In this document: positions 9,080 to 18,044 of the stretch, one piece after another
Position numbering within the stretch: position 1 is the stretch's first letter
How the letters are laid out: every line of letters begins with the position of its first letter
Assembly: GCF_013141765.1 (NCBI RefSeq)
Contig: NZ_WHOD01000003.1
Coordinates: 1-64,000 of the forward strand
Direction of reading: 5' to 3'
DNA from: Paenibacillus foliorum
GTDB taxonomy: Bacteria; Bacillota; Bacilli; Paenibacillales; NBRC-103111
Length of the DNA: 64,000 bases
Made by a program: the position numbers and the translations under genes
The notes under the pieces: model-generated
The model's database searches: none
The model's input: only the letters and a program-made list of their open reading frames with translations
Told to the model about the DNA's origin: nothing

Positions 9080-9868
9080 ATGGAGACATCACCAAAGAAA
9101 GAATTTACCGCCGATTTAGTCCGCATTGAACAGCTAGAGGTAGACTTCGATGGTTTCAAAGCGATTCGAGGACTGGACTTCTCCCTCCAACGAGGGGAGC
9201 TTCGATTTCTGATAGGCCCTAACGGCGCCGGTAAAACAACCCTATTAGACGTGCTCTGCGGTAAAGTCAAGCCGTCTAAAGGAAATGTTCGGTTTAAAAG
9301 CACCATAGATTTAACCAAACACCAGGAACATCAAATAGCCCAGCTTGGTATAGGACGTAAATTCCAAGCACCTTCTATCTTCATTACACTGACCGTTTTG
9401 GAAAACCTGCTTTTATCCATGCGCCAGAAACGCGGGCTATTAAGCTCCTTAGTCGCCAAGACGACTTCCAGCCAACGCGAGCGTATCAAATATTATTTAC
9501 AAATGATCGGCCTAGAGCATAAATCTCAAGATAAAGCAGGCTCCCTATCACATGGGGAGAAGCAATGGCTTGAAATAGGAATGCTGCTGATTCAAGAGCC
9601 AGAATTGCTTTTGCTTGATGAGCCAGCGGCAGGGATGACTGACAGCGAAACAGAAAAGACCGGTGAGCTGCTGCACAAAATCAGTGACAATCAGACTATT
9701 ATTGTAGTCGAGCACGATATGGAATTTGTCCGTCAGTTTGCTAAAACCGTCACCGTGATGCATGAAGGATCCGTGCTCTGCGAAGGAACTATGGAGGACA
9801 TCCAGAACGATGACAAGGTTGCCGAGGTTTATTTAGGAAGACGAGGTGTGCGCGATGCTGAACATTAA
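9080..9868 (+). CDS. urtD: Urea ABC transporter ATP-binding protein UrtD
   Basis: This is the first of two cytoplasmic ATPases of the importer, 262 residues, LivG type. Walker A is GPNGAGKTT (about residues 49-57), the signature is LSHGEKQWLEIGMLL, and Walker B is ELLLLDEPAAGMT, followed by the switch histidine in VVEHDMEFV. The HGEKQWLEI form of the signature is typical of UrtD. AAGGAGG precedes ATG 9080. It overlaps urtE by 14 bases. Confidence 0.94.
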   Translation: METSPKKEFTADLVRIEQLEVDFDGFKAIRGLDFSLQRGELRFLIGPNGAGKTTLLDVLCGKVKPSKGNVRFKSTIDLTKHQEHQIAQLGIGRKFQAPSIFITLTVLENLLLSMRQKRGLLSSLVAKTTSSQRERIKYYLQMIGLEHKSQDKAGSLSHGEKQWLEIGMLLIQEPELLLLDEPAAGMTDSETEKTGELLHKISDNQTIIVVEHDMEFVRQFAKTVTVMHEGSVLCEGTMEDIQNDDKVAEVYLGRRGVRDAEH

Positions 9869-10550
9869 TGACTTGGAGTCCGGTTACGGGGAAAGCATGA
9901 TTCTGCGAAGTGTTAATCTAAAGGTAAAACCAGGTCAGGTCGTCTGCTTGATGGGGCGTAACGGCGTCGGCAAAACAACGCTGATGAAAACTATCATGGG
10001 GTTAATCAAGCCTAAGAAAGGCACCCTTACCTATGATGGTCGGGACGTTACTAACGCATCTCCCGATCGACGGGCCAAGGGCGGAGTAGGTTATGTTCCA
10101 CAAGGCCGCGATATTTTCCCTCAGCTCACAGTGGAGGAAAATTTACTGCTAGGACTTGAAGCCAGCAGCAACCGCAAAACCAACATACCAGACACCGTCT
10201 ATGAGATGTTTCCGGTGCTAAAGGAAATGATCCGCCGCAAAGGCGGTGATTTAAGCGGCGGGCAGCAGCAGCAGCTATCCATCGCCCGCGCTCTAGTTGC
10301 GGAGCCAAAGCTGCTATTGCTCGACGAGCCTATGGAAGGGATTCAACCGTCCATTGTTATGGAAATCGAGCAAGTCATTGAAAACATTAAAGCCAGCAAG
10401 AAGATGTCCGTCCTGCTTATTGAGCAAAGCCTTACCTTCGCAACTCGTATAGCCGACTATTACTACGTGCTCGACAAGGGTACCATAGTTGCAGAAGGCA
10501 ACTCCTCCTCGTTAAGCGAGGATCAAGTGAAAAAACATCTGGCCGTCTAA
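9855..10550 (+). CDS. urtE: Urea ABC transporter ATP-binding protein UrtE
   Basis: This LivF-type ATPase of 231 residues forms the ATPase pair with UrtD. Motifs are [16 protein letters not shown] (Walker A), [17 protein letters not shown] (signature) and [15 protein letters not shown] (Walker B). I use ATG 9855; a GTG at 9846 is also in frame but sits directly on the GAGG ribosome site. The start lies inside the urtD end, indicating translational coupling. A terminator follows at 10576. Confidence 0.93.
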   Translation: MLNINDLESGYGESMILRSVNLKVKPGQVVCLMGRNGVGKTTLMKTIMGLIKPKKGTLTYDGRDVTNASPDRRAKGGVGYVPQGRDIFPQLTVEENLLLGLEASSNRKTNIPDTVYEMFPVLKEMIRRKGGDLSGGQQQQLSIARALVAEPKLLLLDEPMEGIQPSIVMEIEQVIENIKASKKMSVLLIEQSLTFATRIADYYYVLDKGTIVAEGNSSSLSEDQVKKHLAV

Positions 10551-10575
10551 TCGGTCAGCAGACAAGTATACGCAG

Positions 10576-10602
10576 ACAGCCAGTCAGGGCTGTTTTTCTT
10601 TT
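10576..10602 (+). terminator. Terminator of the urt operon
   Basis: ACAGCC (10576-10581) pairs with GGCTGT (10588-10593) around a 6-base loop and runs into TTTTTCTTTTTG. It lies 25 bases after the urtE stop. Confidence 0.8.
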
Positions 10603-10683
10603 TGTTTAGCCCCGCCGAGGGCCCCTTATTTTATTTCGCTGATAGTAAGTGGTATGATAAATGGGCGGGCGGGTAAATATCCC

Positions 10684-10705
10684 AAAGTTTTGCTAAGCAA
10701 AACTC
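10684..10705. repeat. Partial third copy of the twin-hairpin repeat
   Basis: AAAGTTTTGCTAAGCAAAAC matches the second hairpin of the 7825 and 7865 units, including the flanking AAAG and the trailing TC, with only loop bases changed. It again lies directly upstream of a ribosome site (TTAAGGAGG), here for the aldo/keto reductase. Confidence 0.65.
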
Positions 10706-10722
10706 TTAAGGAGGAAAAAAAG

Positions 10723-11550
10723 ATGACTCAACAAGTATCTGACTGCACAACGCTGCATAACGGTGTCAAAATGCCATGGTTAGGATTAGGTGTTTGGAAA
10801 ACGAAAGACGGCGACGAAGTAATCCAGGCTGTCAAGTCTGCTATCCAAGCCGGTTACCGTAGTATAGATACAGCGGCCGCCTATGGCAATGAAGAAGGTG
10901 TTGGTGTTGGAATCAAACAAGCTGGCGTATCGCGCGATGAACTGTTCATCACTACGAAGGTCTGGAATGCCGATCAAGGCTATGATTCTACATTAAAAGC
11001 TTTTGAAGAGAGCCGCAAGAAGCTCGGTCTTGAAGTCATCGACCTCTATTTGATTCATTGGCCGGTAAAAGGTAAATATAAGGACACCTGGCGCGCTATG
11101 GAGAAGCTCTATAAGGATGGAGCGGTTCGTGCCATCGGGGTCAGCAATTTCCATACTCATCATCTGAAGGATGTCATCTCTGAAAGCGATACGGTTCCTA
11201 TGGTTAATCAGATTGAATACCATCCTTTGTTGAGCCAGCAGGAGCTGCGCACCTTCTGTAATTCCAATCAAATTCAACTGGAAGCCTGGAGCCCCTTAAT
11301 GCAAGGCAATCTGGATAACCCGCTTATTAGCGAGCTAGCCACCCAATACGGCAAATCTCCGGCGCAAATAATTCTTCGCTGGGATATTCAGAACGGTGTC
11401 GTCACCATCCCGAAATCCATCAACGAGAATCGGATTCGCGAGAACAGCGAAATTTTCGATTTCAATTTATCTGAGGATGATGTAGCCAGAATCAATGCAT
11501 TAAATAAAAATCAACGTTTCGGTCCTGACCCGGATAACTTTAATTTCTAA
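10723..11550 (+). CDS. Aldo/keto reductase
   Basis: This is an NADPH-dependent reductase of small aldehydes or ketones, 275 residues, a (beta/alpha)8 barrel. The catalytic tetrad is visible: Asp and Tyr in DTAAAYGNE, Lys in TTKVW, His in [18 protein letters not shown] near the C terminus is the NADPH-phosphate binding stretch. ATG 10723 is used because TTAAGGAGG lies 9 bases before it; the ORF extends further upstream without support. The family is close to 2,5-diketogluconate reductase/YvgN-YtbE types, but the substrate cannot be read from sequence. It stands alone between two terminators. Confidence 0.88.
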   Translation: MTQQVSDCTTLHNGVKMPWLGLGVWKTKDGDEVIQAVKSAIQAGYRSIDTAAAYGNEEGVGVGIKQAGVSRDELFITTKVWNADQGYDSTLKAFEESRKKLGLEVIDLYLIHWPVKGKYKDTWRAMEKLYKDGAVRAIGVSNFHTHHLKDVISESDTVPMVNQIEYHPLLSQQELRTFCNSNQIQLEAWSPLMQGNLDNPLISELATQYGKSPAQIILRWDIQNGVVTIPKSINENRIRENSEIFDFNLSEDDVARINALNKNQRFGPDPDNFNF

Positions 11551-11566
11551 TTCCAGCATAAATAAT

Positions 11567-11594
11567 CCGGCTGTCATGCTTTCATGGCAGCCGG
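11567..11594. terminator. Terminator between aldo/keto reductase and bceB
   Basis: CCGGCTG-(TC)-ATG pairs with CAT-(GG)-CAGCCGG around CTTT, followed by CTTTGTTAT. The two genes converge here (reductase ends 11550, bceB ends 11624), so it may serve both, though the T-run is better on the plus strand. Confidence 0.75.
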
Positions 11595-11623
11595 CTTTGT
11601 TATAGTTCATCCCTGCTTCTTGT

Positions 11624-13573
11624 TTATAACCTGGTTAAATGCTTCAAGTACTGTCGGCGCGTGATAAAAAAGTATACGCCTTGCATCATAATATAAATGG
11701 CAATAACAACAAACCCGTATAGCATGGAATTAATGGACAGTACGTTCCCTAAGGCACGAAAGGCAAACAATGCATGAACCACCCCGACCAAACATGGAAT
11801 AAAAAAGATCATTCCAATCTGCAGAGTCGTAATTCTTGTAATCTCCTTAATAGATACCCCGATTCGTATCAGCGACTTATATAAGGCCTGATCCTCCTGC
11901 AGCTCTGTAAAAAGCCTGAAGTAAATCATACTGCCTGACGCCACAAAGAATAGAAAGCTGACAAACAATCCGATAAACAGAGTAAGCGAGCTGACTTGCT
12001 TAAGTTCCAGATATGATTCTACACGTGATACAAAATAAGACTGTTGCTCCTTCGGAATAAGCTGCTCGATTTTGTTAACGGTAGGCCCCGCGTTCTCCCA
12101 ATTGTGTAGTTCATAGCCATACAGAATGTAAGTATCATTTGCCGGCACATTTCGAAGGATTTCTTCAAACTCCGCTTGATCGGCGACCAGGAACCCTGTG
12201 TAATTCAACGTGGAAGACACCAAATTTCCTTCATAATGTTCATCCACCAGCAGTTTTATTTGTTGATCCCCCATTCGGGAAACAAATGTGTCCCCTTGCG
12301 ACATATGATTCTTCACGTCATTTAAGGGATTAGGTGTAACCGTAACGGCATGGCCTCGTTCGACATTTACCGCTTTGAGGTTACCATATCTTGCAGCCTC
12401 CCTGTTAAAAGCATCCTCAGATACGAGCAGCGGCATATTTCTATAATCATCTATAGTCGCGGAAGCTGCTGATGGCACAGTACTTGTAGACAATGGTACC
12501 GTTAGAAGCTTCATTTCATGCTCGATCCTCACTCCGTCCTGCTGAAGCACCCCATTCAGTTTATCCAGATCAATGACCCGGTGCACATTAGCGCCCTTTT
12601 CTGCAAAAGCCACGGTATGAGGAAAGGCCTCCACCATCTTTCCTTTATTGCCCTGATAAATGACATAGAAGGTTCCTGAAGCGCTCAATATAACCGCACT
12701 CAAAATAGCCACAATAAACAACACGCGGGCGTTGTCTTTCATTTTAAATACCAGCTGGGAAATTGTGATCAGATTCGTTCTATTATAATAAATAGGAAGC
12801 GTACGCTGAAGTCTGTGGAAAATAGCTACACTGCATTGAGTAAACAAGAAATACGTTCCCAATGTAACTAGAAAAATTACGGGGAGCACGAAAAAAAGTA
12901 CCGTACGCACTGTTGTAAAATAAGCCATAGTATAGCCTGTGCCTAAGCATATGACCGATAACAGCACCAGCCATATGGAGAAGGCCGGCGGTGTTTTTGG
13001 TTTCTTGGCAGCACGAATCAGATCAATAATCTGGCTATTTCTTATTTGAAAAAGTGTAACCAAGGTGATCATCTGAAACAACAAGAAAAAGCCAGCAGCC
13101 GTTGTAATCAGTGCTTTTGGTGCAAGATAAAAGGAAATCGGATTCCCCACCTGAAGCAGCTCAGACATCGCCATAAAAAACAGCTTGGAAAAAAGCGCTC
13201 CGAAGCCAATCCCCACCGCTATCGCAATGACAGAAATAAAGATGTTCTCATAGACGACCATTTTGTATATTTGCCGGGTTGTCATCCCAAACAGAGACAG
13301 CAGGCCGAATTCTTTTTTACGTGACTTTAGGAAAGCCGAGTTAGAATAGAGTACAAAGAAGAATGAAAAAATCATAATAATATATTCGCAGGCGAGCATG
13401 CCCATACGAACACCACTCGCTCCCTGAATATGTCCATTAATGACATCGGGATGAAAGATAAAGGCCGCATAGATGAAAAAGATCATAACTGAAAATACAC
13501 TGCTTAGAAAAAAAGCTCTGTACTGATGCCAGTTGCCCCGAACATTCTTAACGGCGAATTGACGAAAATTCAT
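11624..13573 (-). CDS. bceB: BceB-type ABC transporter permease (antimicrobial peptide sensing/resistance)
   Basis: The 649-residue FtsX-family permease has about ten membrane segments. A large extracellular domain lies between segments VII and VIII (about residues 310-520, polar, starting GNKGKMVEAFPHTVAFAEKG), the hallmark of bacitracin-type exporters. The N terminus MNFRQFAVKNVRGNWHQYRAFFLSS is typical. In Bacillus, BceAB removes cell-wall antibiotics from their lipid target and also senses flux for the kinase BceS. ATG 13573 is preceded by a run of G; the start overlaps the end of bceA by 26 bases. Confidence 0.92.
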   Translation of the reverse strand: MNFRQFAVKNVRGNWHQYRAFFLSSVFSVMIFFIYAAFIFHPDVINGHIQGASGVRMGMLACEYIIMIFSFFFVLYSNSAFLKSRKKEFGLLSLFGMTTRQIYKMVVYENIFISVIAIAVGIGFGALFSKLFFMAMSELLQVGNPISFYLAPKALITTAAGFFLLFQMITLVTLFQIRNSQIIDLIRAAKKPKTPPAFSIWLVLLSVICLGTGYTMAYFTTVRTVLFFVLPVIFLVTLGTYFLFTQCSVAIFHRLQRTLPIYYNRTNLITISQLVFKMKDNARVLFIVAILSAVILSASGTFYVIYQGNKGKMVEAFPHTVAFAEKGANVHRVIDLDKLNGVLQQDGVRIEHEMKLLTVPLSTSTVPSAASATIDDYRNMPLLVSEDAFNREAARYGNLKAVNVERGHAVTVTPNPLNDVKNHMSQGDTFVSRMGDQQIKLLVDEHYEGNLVSSTLNYTGFLVADQAEFEEILRNVPANDTYILYGYELHNWENAGPTVNKIEQLIPKEQQSYFVSRVESYLELKQVSSLTLFIGLFVSFLFFVASGSMIYFRLFTELQEDQALYKSLIRIGVSIKEITRITTLQIGMIFFIPCLVGVVHALFAFRALGNVLSINSMLYGFVVIAIYIMMQGVYFFITRRQYLKHLTRL

Positions 13574-14327
13574 CAAAATCCCCCCCTAGAATACTAAGCC
13601 CATCCAAGATTTGCTGGAAAAAAGCTTGCCTATTCGTTCCGCGGCGAATTTCTGAGAACAATCGACCGTCTTTGATAAATACAATCCGCTGGCAAAAGCT
13701 AGCCGCAAAAGGATCATGCGTCACCATTAAAATAGTGGCATGCTTCACCTCATTGATCTCCTTCAGCGCATTCATAACATCCTTGGCGGATTTGGAATCA
13801 AGGTTGCCTGTCAGCTCATCGGCCAGTAATATCGCCGGACGGTGGATCATAGCACGCGCAATTGCTGCCCTCTGCTGCTGCCCCCCCGATACCTCATAGG
13901 TTCGCTTATTTAAGATAGGCTCGATAGCAAGGAGCTTGGCAAGTTCCTGAAGTCTGACCTCCATATCCCGAATTGGCGCATTTTCAAGCACAAGCGGCAG
14001 CAGAATGTTTTCCTTAATAGATAAGGTGTCCAGCAAATTGAAATCTTGAAACACAAACCCCAGCTCGCGGCGGCGAAACAACGCCAAATCCTTGTTTTTT
14101 AAGCTCAAGGGATTCTTTCCATTAATTTCTACGGTTCCCGAGGTCGGTGTATCAATCGTAGATAAAATGTTTAGTAGGGTCGTTTTGCCGCTGCCCGAAG
14201 GACCCATGACCCCGACAAATTCGCCCTCCTCAATGACAAGATCAATATCCTCTAATGCTTTGTAAGTAACAGTTGCTTTAGGTGAGCCGTATATTTTAGT
14301 TAACGCTTGTGTTTTCAAAACACTCAT
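13548..14327 (-). CDS. bceA: BceA-type ABC transporter ATP-binding protein
   Basis: This 259-residue ATPase of the MacB/LolD-like group partners BceB. Motifs are GPSGSGKTTLLNILS (Walker A), YEVSGGQQQRAAIARAMI (signature) and ILLADELTGNLDS (Walker B). ATG 14327 (MSVLKTQALTKIYGS) is chosen over the ORF's longer version because GGAGG lies 8 bases before it. The C terminus has an extra stretch of about 20 residues (QAFFQQILDGLSILGGDF) that is common in Bce-type ATPases. A BceR-like box and promoter lie upstream. Confidence 0.93.
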   Translation of the reverse strand: MSVLKTQALTKIYGSPKATVTYKALEDIDLVIEEGEFVGVMGPSGSGKTTLLNILSTIDTPTSGTVEINGKNPLSLKNKDLALFRRRELGFVFQDFNLLDTLSIKENILLPLVLENAPIRDMEVRLQELAKLLAIEPILNKRTYEVSGGQQQRAAIARAMIHRPAILLADELTGNLDSKSAKDVMNALKEINEVKHATILMVTHDPFAASFCQRIVFIKDGRLFSEIRRGTNRQAFFQQILDGLSILGGDFDEFSSIRR

Positions 14328-14368
14328 TATTGAAGCCTCCATCCTCTAATTTCTTTCGAACTGGCTTT

Positions 14369-14442
14369 AGTATAATGGAAGCCCGTGTTTCGTCCCACTG
14401 AATTACCTTTCAATATGGACTCCTAATCTTACAATATTGTCA
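14369..14442 (-). promoter_or_regulatory. BceR-type box and promoter of bceAB
   Basis: On the minus strand TGACA-ATAT-TGTAA (14429-14442) matches exactly the TNACA-N4-TGTAA motif described for BceR-like regulators. A TATACT -10 box lies at 14369-14374 with no good -35, as expected for an activated promoter. The box centre is about 74 bases upstream of the likely start. It lies in the 122-base gap between bceS and bceA, so bceAB is transcribed apart from bceRS. Confidence 0.65.
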
Positions 14443-14449
14443 CCTTCAA

Positions 14450-15535
14450 CTATTGCCAAACATCCCGGTGAAGCGACTCGCTTGTATATGAAACGGTGAA
14501 TATTGAACCTTTACCGTAATCAGAACGAACGGTAAGACGATGACCCAGTCTCCCGCAAACCTGCTTCGCCAAAAACAGCCCCATACCGGTAGAAGCAGCC
14601 GTCAAACGTCCGTTTTCCCCCGTAAAAAAGGCATCGAAAACTCGTGGTATATCCTGCGGCTGAATACCGATTCCTTCATCTTCAACATGGACGGAAATCC
14701 CCTGCGGCGTTCGTTCCACATTAAATAACAGCTGCTTGGACTCCATGTCCTCCGCTGCATTGCCTAACTTGGAATATTTAATTGCATTGCCCATCAACTG
14801 ATTGAATACAAACCGCATCCATTTCTCATCCGTTTCGACAATTATTTGCGGCTCGCTGCTCACGAGCTTGGGATAGATCGCTTGGCGTATGCACGATTTT
14901 TTATTATCATTGATTACGCTGCGGATAAGCCCGTTCAGATCTACCCGCTTCACATGAACATCAAGCTCAAATTGATCCAGCCGCGCCATTTGCAGAACCA
15001 TCTCAAGACCATAGGCCAGCTTCTCGTTTTCTTCCTCAATACTTTGAAGAAGCTTTTTGGCTTGCCCTGTTGTTACGATATCACGTGATTGCTGTGTGAG
15101 CAGGCCGATGACCGAAACCGGTGTTTTCATATGGTGTACCCATTGATTCATGAAATGGTGATGATGCTCCTGCCGCTGCCGGTGCTGCGTTAACTGATCC
15201 GAATAAAGCCTATGTCGAGCATGCATTAAGTCTTGAACCTGCTGCTGCTCACGGTTTGCTGCCCCACTCAGAACAACAGATGCTTCCACGTCCTCCCCTT
15301 CCTGGTTAAGTCGGGTAAGCTGGTTAAAATAAGCTTTTTTCGAAGCATAGTCAATCATTAAAAACAAGGAAAGCCCCACCAACGACAGCACAAAAATATA
15401 GATGATATTTCCTTTTTCAATTAGAATTGCCGATTGCAGGAGATCGAGACTAATGACAAGGAGAATCAGCACAACATTAACAAGGAAGATAACGATATAT
15501 AAGAGTCTGTCCATTATAAAATCATTAAATTTCAT
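14450..15535 (-). CDS. bceS: BceS-type intramembrane-sensing histidine kinase
   Basis: The 361-residue kinase has two membrane segments near the N terminus (IVIFLVNVVLILLVISLDLL and IIYIFVLSLVGLSLFLMI) with only a short loop between them. Such kinases do not sense ligand themselves but follow the BceAB transporter. The phosphoacceptor is in NQWVHHMKTPVSVI, and the ATP-binding N and G boxes are FNQLMGNAIKYSK and DEGIGIQPQDI / GMGLFLAK. ATG 15535 overlaps the bceR stop as TGATG and has GGAGA upstream, so it is preferred over an earlier ATG at 15550. Confidence 0.9.
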   Translation of the reverse strand: MKFNDFIMDRLLYIVIFLVNVVLILLVISLDLLQSAILIEKGNIIYIFVLSLVGLSLFLMIDYASKKAYFNQLTRLNQEGEDVEASVVLSGAANREQQQVQDLMHARHRLYSDQLTQHRQRQEHHHHFMNQWVHHMKTPVSVIGLLTQQSRDIVTTGQAKKLLQSIEEENEKLAYGLEMVLQMARLDQFELDVHVKRVDLNGLIRSVINDNKKSCIRQAIYPKLVSSEPQIIVETDEKWMRFVFNQLMGNAIKYSKLGNAAEDMESKQLLFNVERTPQGISVHVEDEGIGIQPQDIPRVFDAFFTGENGRLTAASTGMGLFLAKQVCGRLGHRLTVRSDYGKGSIFTVSYTSESLHRDVWQ

Positions 15536-16239
15536 CACACATTTCTCCATGTCACTAACATACGGTAGCCTTGACCCCGGACCGTCTCAATTACTTTGCT
15601 CAGCCCCAGCTCTTCCAGCTTTTTGCGTACCCGGGTGACATTAACCGAAAGGGTATTATCATCAACAAAATGCGTATCATCCCACAGCGCTTCCAGCAAT
15701 TGTTCACGTGTAACGACCTGATCCACAGCAGAAAGGAGGCAATCCAGAAGTAAAAATTCATTATGACTAAGCTCGACCTTACTGCCCTTCCACATGGCTT
15801 CATTACGGGTACGGTCTAAGTAAAATCCATCTACCTCTATGACATCCCGACTAACGCTTCCTGCACTTGAGTATTCCCCGTAGGTCCTTCGCAGCACACC
15901 TTTTACCTTGGCTATGACTAAATCGAGATGAAACGGCTTAGTCAAATAATCATCTCCACCGTTCTCGATAGCCATTACTTGATCCATTTCCCCTGTTCGC
16001 GCAGACAAAAACACTATGGGTACATTAGACACAGTACGAATTTGACGGCACCAATAATACCCATCATAGTGGGGTAAGTTAATATCCAGTAATACAAGGT
16101 CGGGGGTATGCTCTAGAAATTCGCTCTTGATTTCACGAAAGCGTGTCGCCCGAAACGCATCATATCCGTATTTGTCCAGATATTCCTTGACAATACCGGC
16201 GATTTTATCGTCGTCCTCGACAACCATGATTTTGTACAT
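15535..16239 (-). CDS. bceR: BceR-type OmpR-family response regulator
   Basis: The 234-residue regulator has a receiver domain (MVVEDDDKI acidic pocket, phosphoacceptor Asp in LVLLDINLPHYDGY, Lys in DDYLTKPF) and a C-terminal winged helix (VTREQLLEALWDD ... DDNTLSVNVTRVRKKLEELG). It pairs with bceS and should activate bceAB. GGGGGAG precedes ATG 16239 (MYKIMVVED), so the longer ORF start is not used. It is upstream in the same leftward operon as bceS. Confidence 0.93.
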   Translation of the reverse strand: MYKIMVVEDDDKIAGIVKEYLDKYGYDAFRATRFREIKSEFLEHTPDLVLLDINLPHYDGYYWCRQIRTVSNVPIVFLSARTGEMDQVMAIENGGDDYLTKPFHLDLVIAKVKGVLRRTYGEYSSAGSVSRDVIEVDGFYLDRTRNEAMWKGSKVELSHNEFLLLDCLLSAVDQVVTREQLLEALWDDTHFVDDNTLSVNVTRVRKKLEELGLSKVIETVRGQGYRMLVTWRNV

Positions 16240-16292
16240 AAGAAGCTCCCCCTTCATTTCCAAACCTGCCTTATTTCGTATTATACCTTATT

Positions 16293-16300
16293 CATACAAG
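16293..16300 (+). promoter_or_regulatory. Possible sporulation sigma-E -10 element before gerQ
   Basis: CATACAAG resembles the sigma-E -10 consensus CATACANT, about 92 bases before the gerQ start. The matching -35 is poor (TTATTT-like near 16271), so this is only a suggestion. A mother-cell promoter would fit the gene's role. Confidence 0.3.
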
Positions 16301-16391
16301 CCCTAATAAAAAGCAGTGCTAATTGTCCAAGCGTTCATAATACTTATTAATGTAGAAGCATTTCCACTATCTTAAGGAGGAATCCGAAAAT

Positions 16392-16820
16392 ATGATGAAC
16401 AACCCTTACAGACCAGGGGCACCCTACGGCGGCTACCCAGGGTATCCACCTCATCAGGGAGGCATGCAGCAGTTTGGCGGACATGTACCACCGGCAAGCG
16501 GTCAATTCATTTCTCCTACAGGTCAGGTCGCGACAACACCGATGTTGCCTATGGAGCAATCCTTCATCGAGAATATTTTGCGGCTCAATTTAGGCAAAAT
16601 GGCCACACTCTACATGACATACGAAAACAACAGCGAGTGGAATGCCAAAATATTCAAAGGCAGACTCGAGGCGGCAGGAAGAGATCACATCATTATTAGT
16701 GATCCGACTACAGGTATGCGTTATCTTCTACTTATGGTAAACCTGGATTACATCACCTTTACTGAAGAACTAAAATATGCTTATCCATATGGGCAGCAGC
16801 CTCCACTAGCCACACGTTAA
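16392..16820 (+). CDS. gerQ: Spore coat/germination protein GerQ
   Basis: GerQ is a coat protein needed for the cortex-lytic enzyme CwlJ to work in germination and is cross-linked by the transglutaminase Tgl in Bacillus. The 142-residue protein has a Gly/Pro/Tyr/Gln-rich N terminus (residues 1-50). A conserved core follows: SFIENILRLNLGKMATLYMTYENNSEWNAKIFKG and AAGRDHIIISDPTTGMRYLLL ... LDYITFTEE. It is shorter than the roughly 180-residue B. subtilis protein, the difference being in the N-terminal tail. AAGGAGG lies 11 bases before ATG 16392. It is a single-gene unit ending in a strong terminator, and shows that the host forms endospores. Confidence 0.9.
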   Translation: MMNNPYRPGAPYGGYPGYPPHQGGMQQFGGHVPPASGQFISPTGQVATTPMLPMEQSFIENILRLNLGKMATLYMTYENNSEWNAKIFKGRLEAAGRDHIIISDPTTGMRYLLLMVNLDYITFTEELKYAYPYGQQPPLATR

Positions 16821-16866
16821 GCTGGTAGAGTAAGAACAACTCTACTCTGCGGCTTTACTTGGCAAA

Positions 16867-16899
16867 CCAAAAAGCCGTCATACTGTGGCGGCTTTTTGG
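16867..16899 (+). terminator. Terminator of gerQ
   Basis: CCAAAAAGCCG (16867-16877) and CGGCTTTTTGG (16889-16899) form a perfect 11-bp stem with the U-run inside the distal arm. It lies 47 bases after the gerQ stop. Confidence 0.88.
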
Positions 16900-17023
16900 C
16901 TTGAACTTATCTTGATTGCGCAGGACAACCTCCATGGTTTCCGGGTTGTCCATCTGACATGTTATAATCGGCAAGAGAATCTGCGAAGTTGTTGAATCGA
17001 TTCCAGAAAAGGAGCAGTCATCC

Positions 17024-18043
17024 ATGCACACTTACGGCGCCATCCGATATTACCAGTTCGGAAATCCTGCTGATGTGCTTCAGCTTGTATACAGACGTAT
17101 CCCGAAGCCGGATGCAGGCGAGGTGCTTGTCCGTATGACAGCACGCCCCATTAATCCATCAGACTTGATTCCCATTCGCGGCGCCTACTCACACCGTATT
17201 CCACTGCCTTCCATACCCGGATATGAAGGAGTTGGGATCATAGAAGCTATTGGTCCGTCGGTTGATCCTTCACTTCTCGGCAAGCGTGTATTACCGCTGC
17301 GAAGCGAGGGTACATGGCAGGAACGATTGATCGCTTCCGCTGAGCTGGTCATTCCGGTTCCGAATGATTTGAATGATGAAATAGCGAGCCAATTATATAT
17401 AAATCCGGTAACCGCATGGGTCATTTGTACAGAAGCCCTACGGCTGTACCCTGGCGATTTTATGGTAGTCAATGCTGGCGGTTCATCGATAGGCCGTATT
17501 TTCGCACAGTTATCTGTCATTCTCGGATATAGATTAATCGCTATAACACGCAGCTCAAGCCACACCCAAGAGCTGCTGTCACTCGGCGCATCCCATGTTA
17601 TTGATACATCAAAGCCGAACATGCCTTCTGTGCGTGAAGCTGTTCTTACTATTACTGAGGGCCGTGGGGCAGCGGCTGCCATTGATAGTGTCGGCGGTGC
17701 CGAAGGCGAGGAGCTGGCTTACAGCACCTGCACTGGGGGGACCCTTATCAGCATCGGACTTTTATCAGGCATTCCCGTTCATTGGGGTGAAGTGTCGCGA
17801 GCCAGCCAGACAGCTGTTCAATTATTTTGGCTAAGAAATTGGGTCCGTGAAGCTTCTGTAGGCAAATGGCATGAAACATTCGGGCAGTTGATAGATTGGG
17901 TTCAACAAAATCGTCTTCGCTTATCGGGCATAAGCCAACGGTACGAGCTTGCTCAGGTTAAGCAAGCTGTGTTCGCAGCTGAGACGCCTGCCAGGCAGGG
18001 AAAAGTCCTATTAGTCGATGCTTGCAACTTGACCAAGCAATAA
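17024..18043 (+). CDS. MDR-family NAD(P)H reductase (quinone/enoyl reductase type)
   Basis: This 339-residue medium-chain dehydrogenase/reductase lacks the usual zinc ligands. The N-terminal GroES-like domain shows VLVRMTARPINPSDLIPIRGAY and PSIPGYEGVGIIEAIG. The Rossmann domain shows VNAGGSSIGRIFAQLSVILGYRLIAI with the serine variant of the glycine-rich motif. The Tyr and INPSD arrangement is closest to 2-enoyl thioester reductase/quinone oxidoreductase-like members. AAAGGAG precedes ATG 17024. It ends one base from the next, convergent gene with no obvious terminator between them. The substrate is unknown. Confidence 0.8.
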   Translation: MHTYGAIRYYQFGNPADVLQLVYRRIPKPDAGEVLVRMTARPINPSDLIPIRGAYSHRIPLPSIPGYEGVGIIEAIGPSVDPSLLGKRVLPLRSEGTWQERLIASAELVIPVPNDLNDEIASQLYINPVTAWVICTEALRLYPGDFMVVNAGGSSIGRIFAQLSVILGYRLIAITRSSSHTQELLSLGASHVIDTSKPNMPSVREAVLTITEGRGAAAAIDSVGGAEGEELAYSTCTGGTLISIGLLSGIPVHWGEVSRASQTAVQLFWLRNWVREASVGKWHETFGQLIDWVQQNRLRLSGISQRYELAQVKQAVFAAETPARQGKVLLVDACNLTKQ

Positions 18044-18044
18044 T

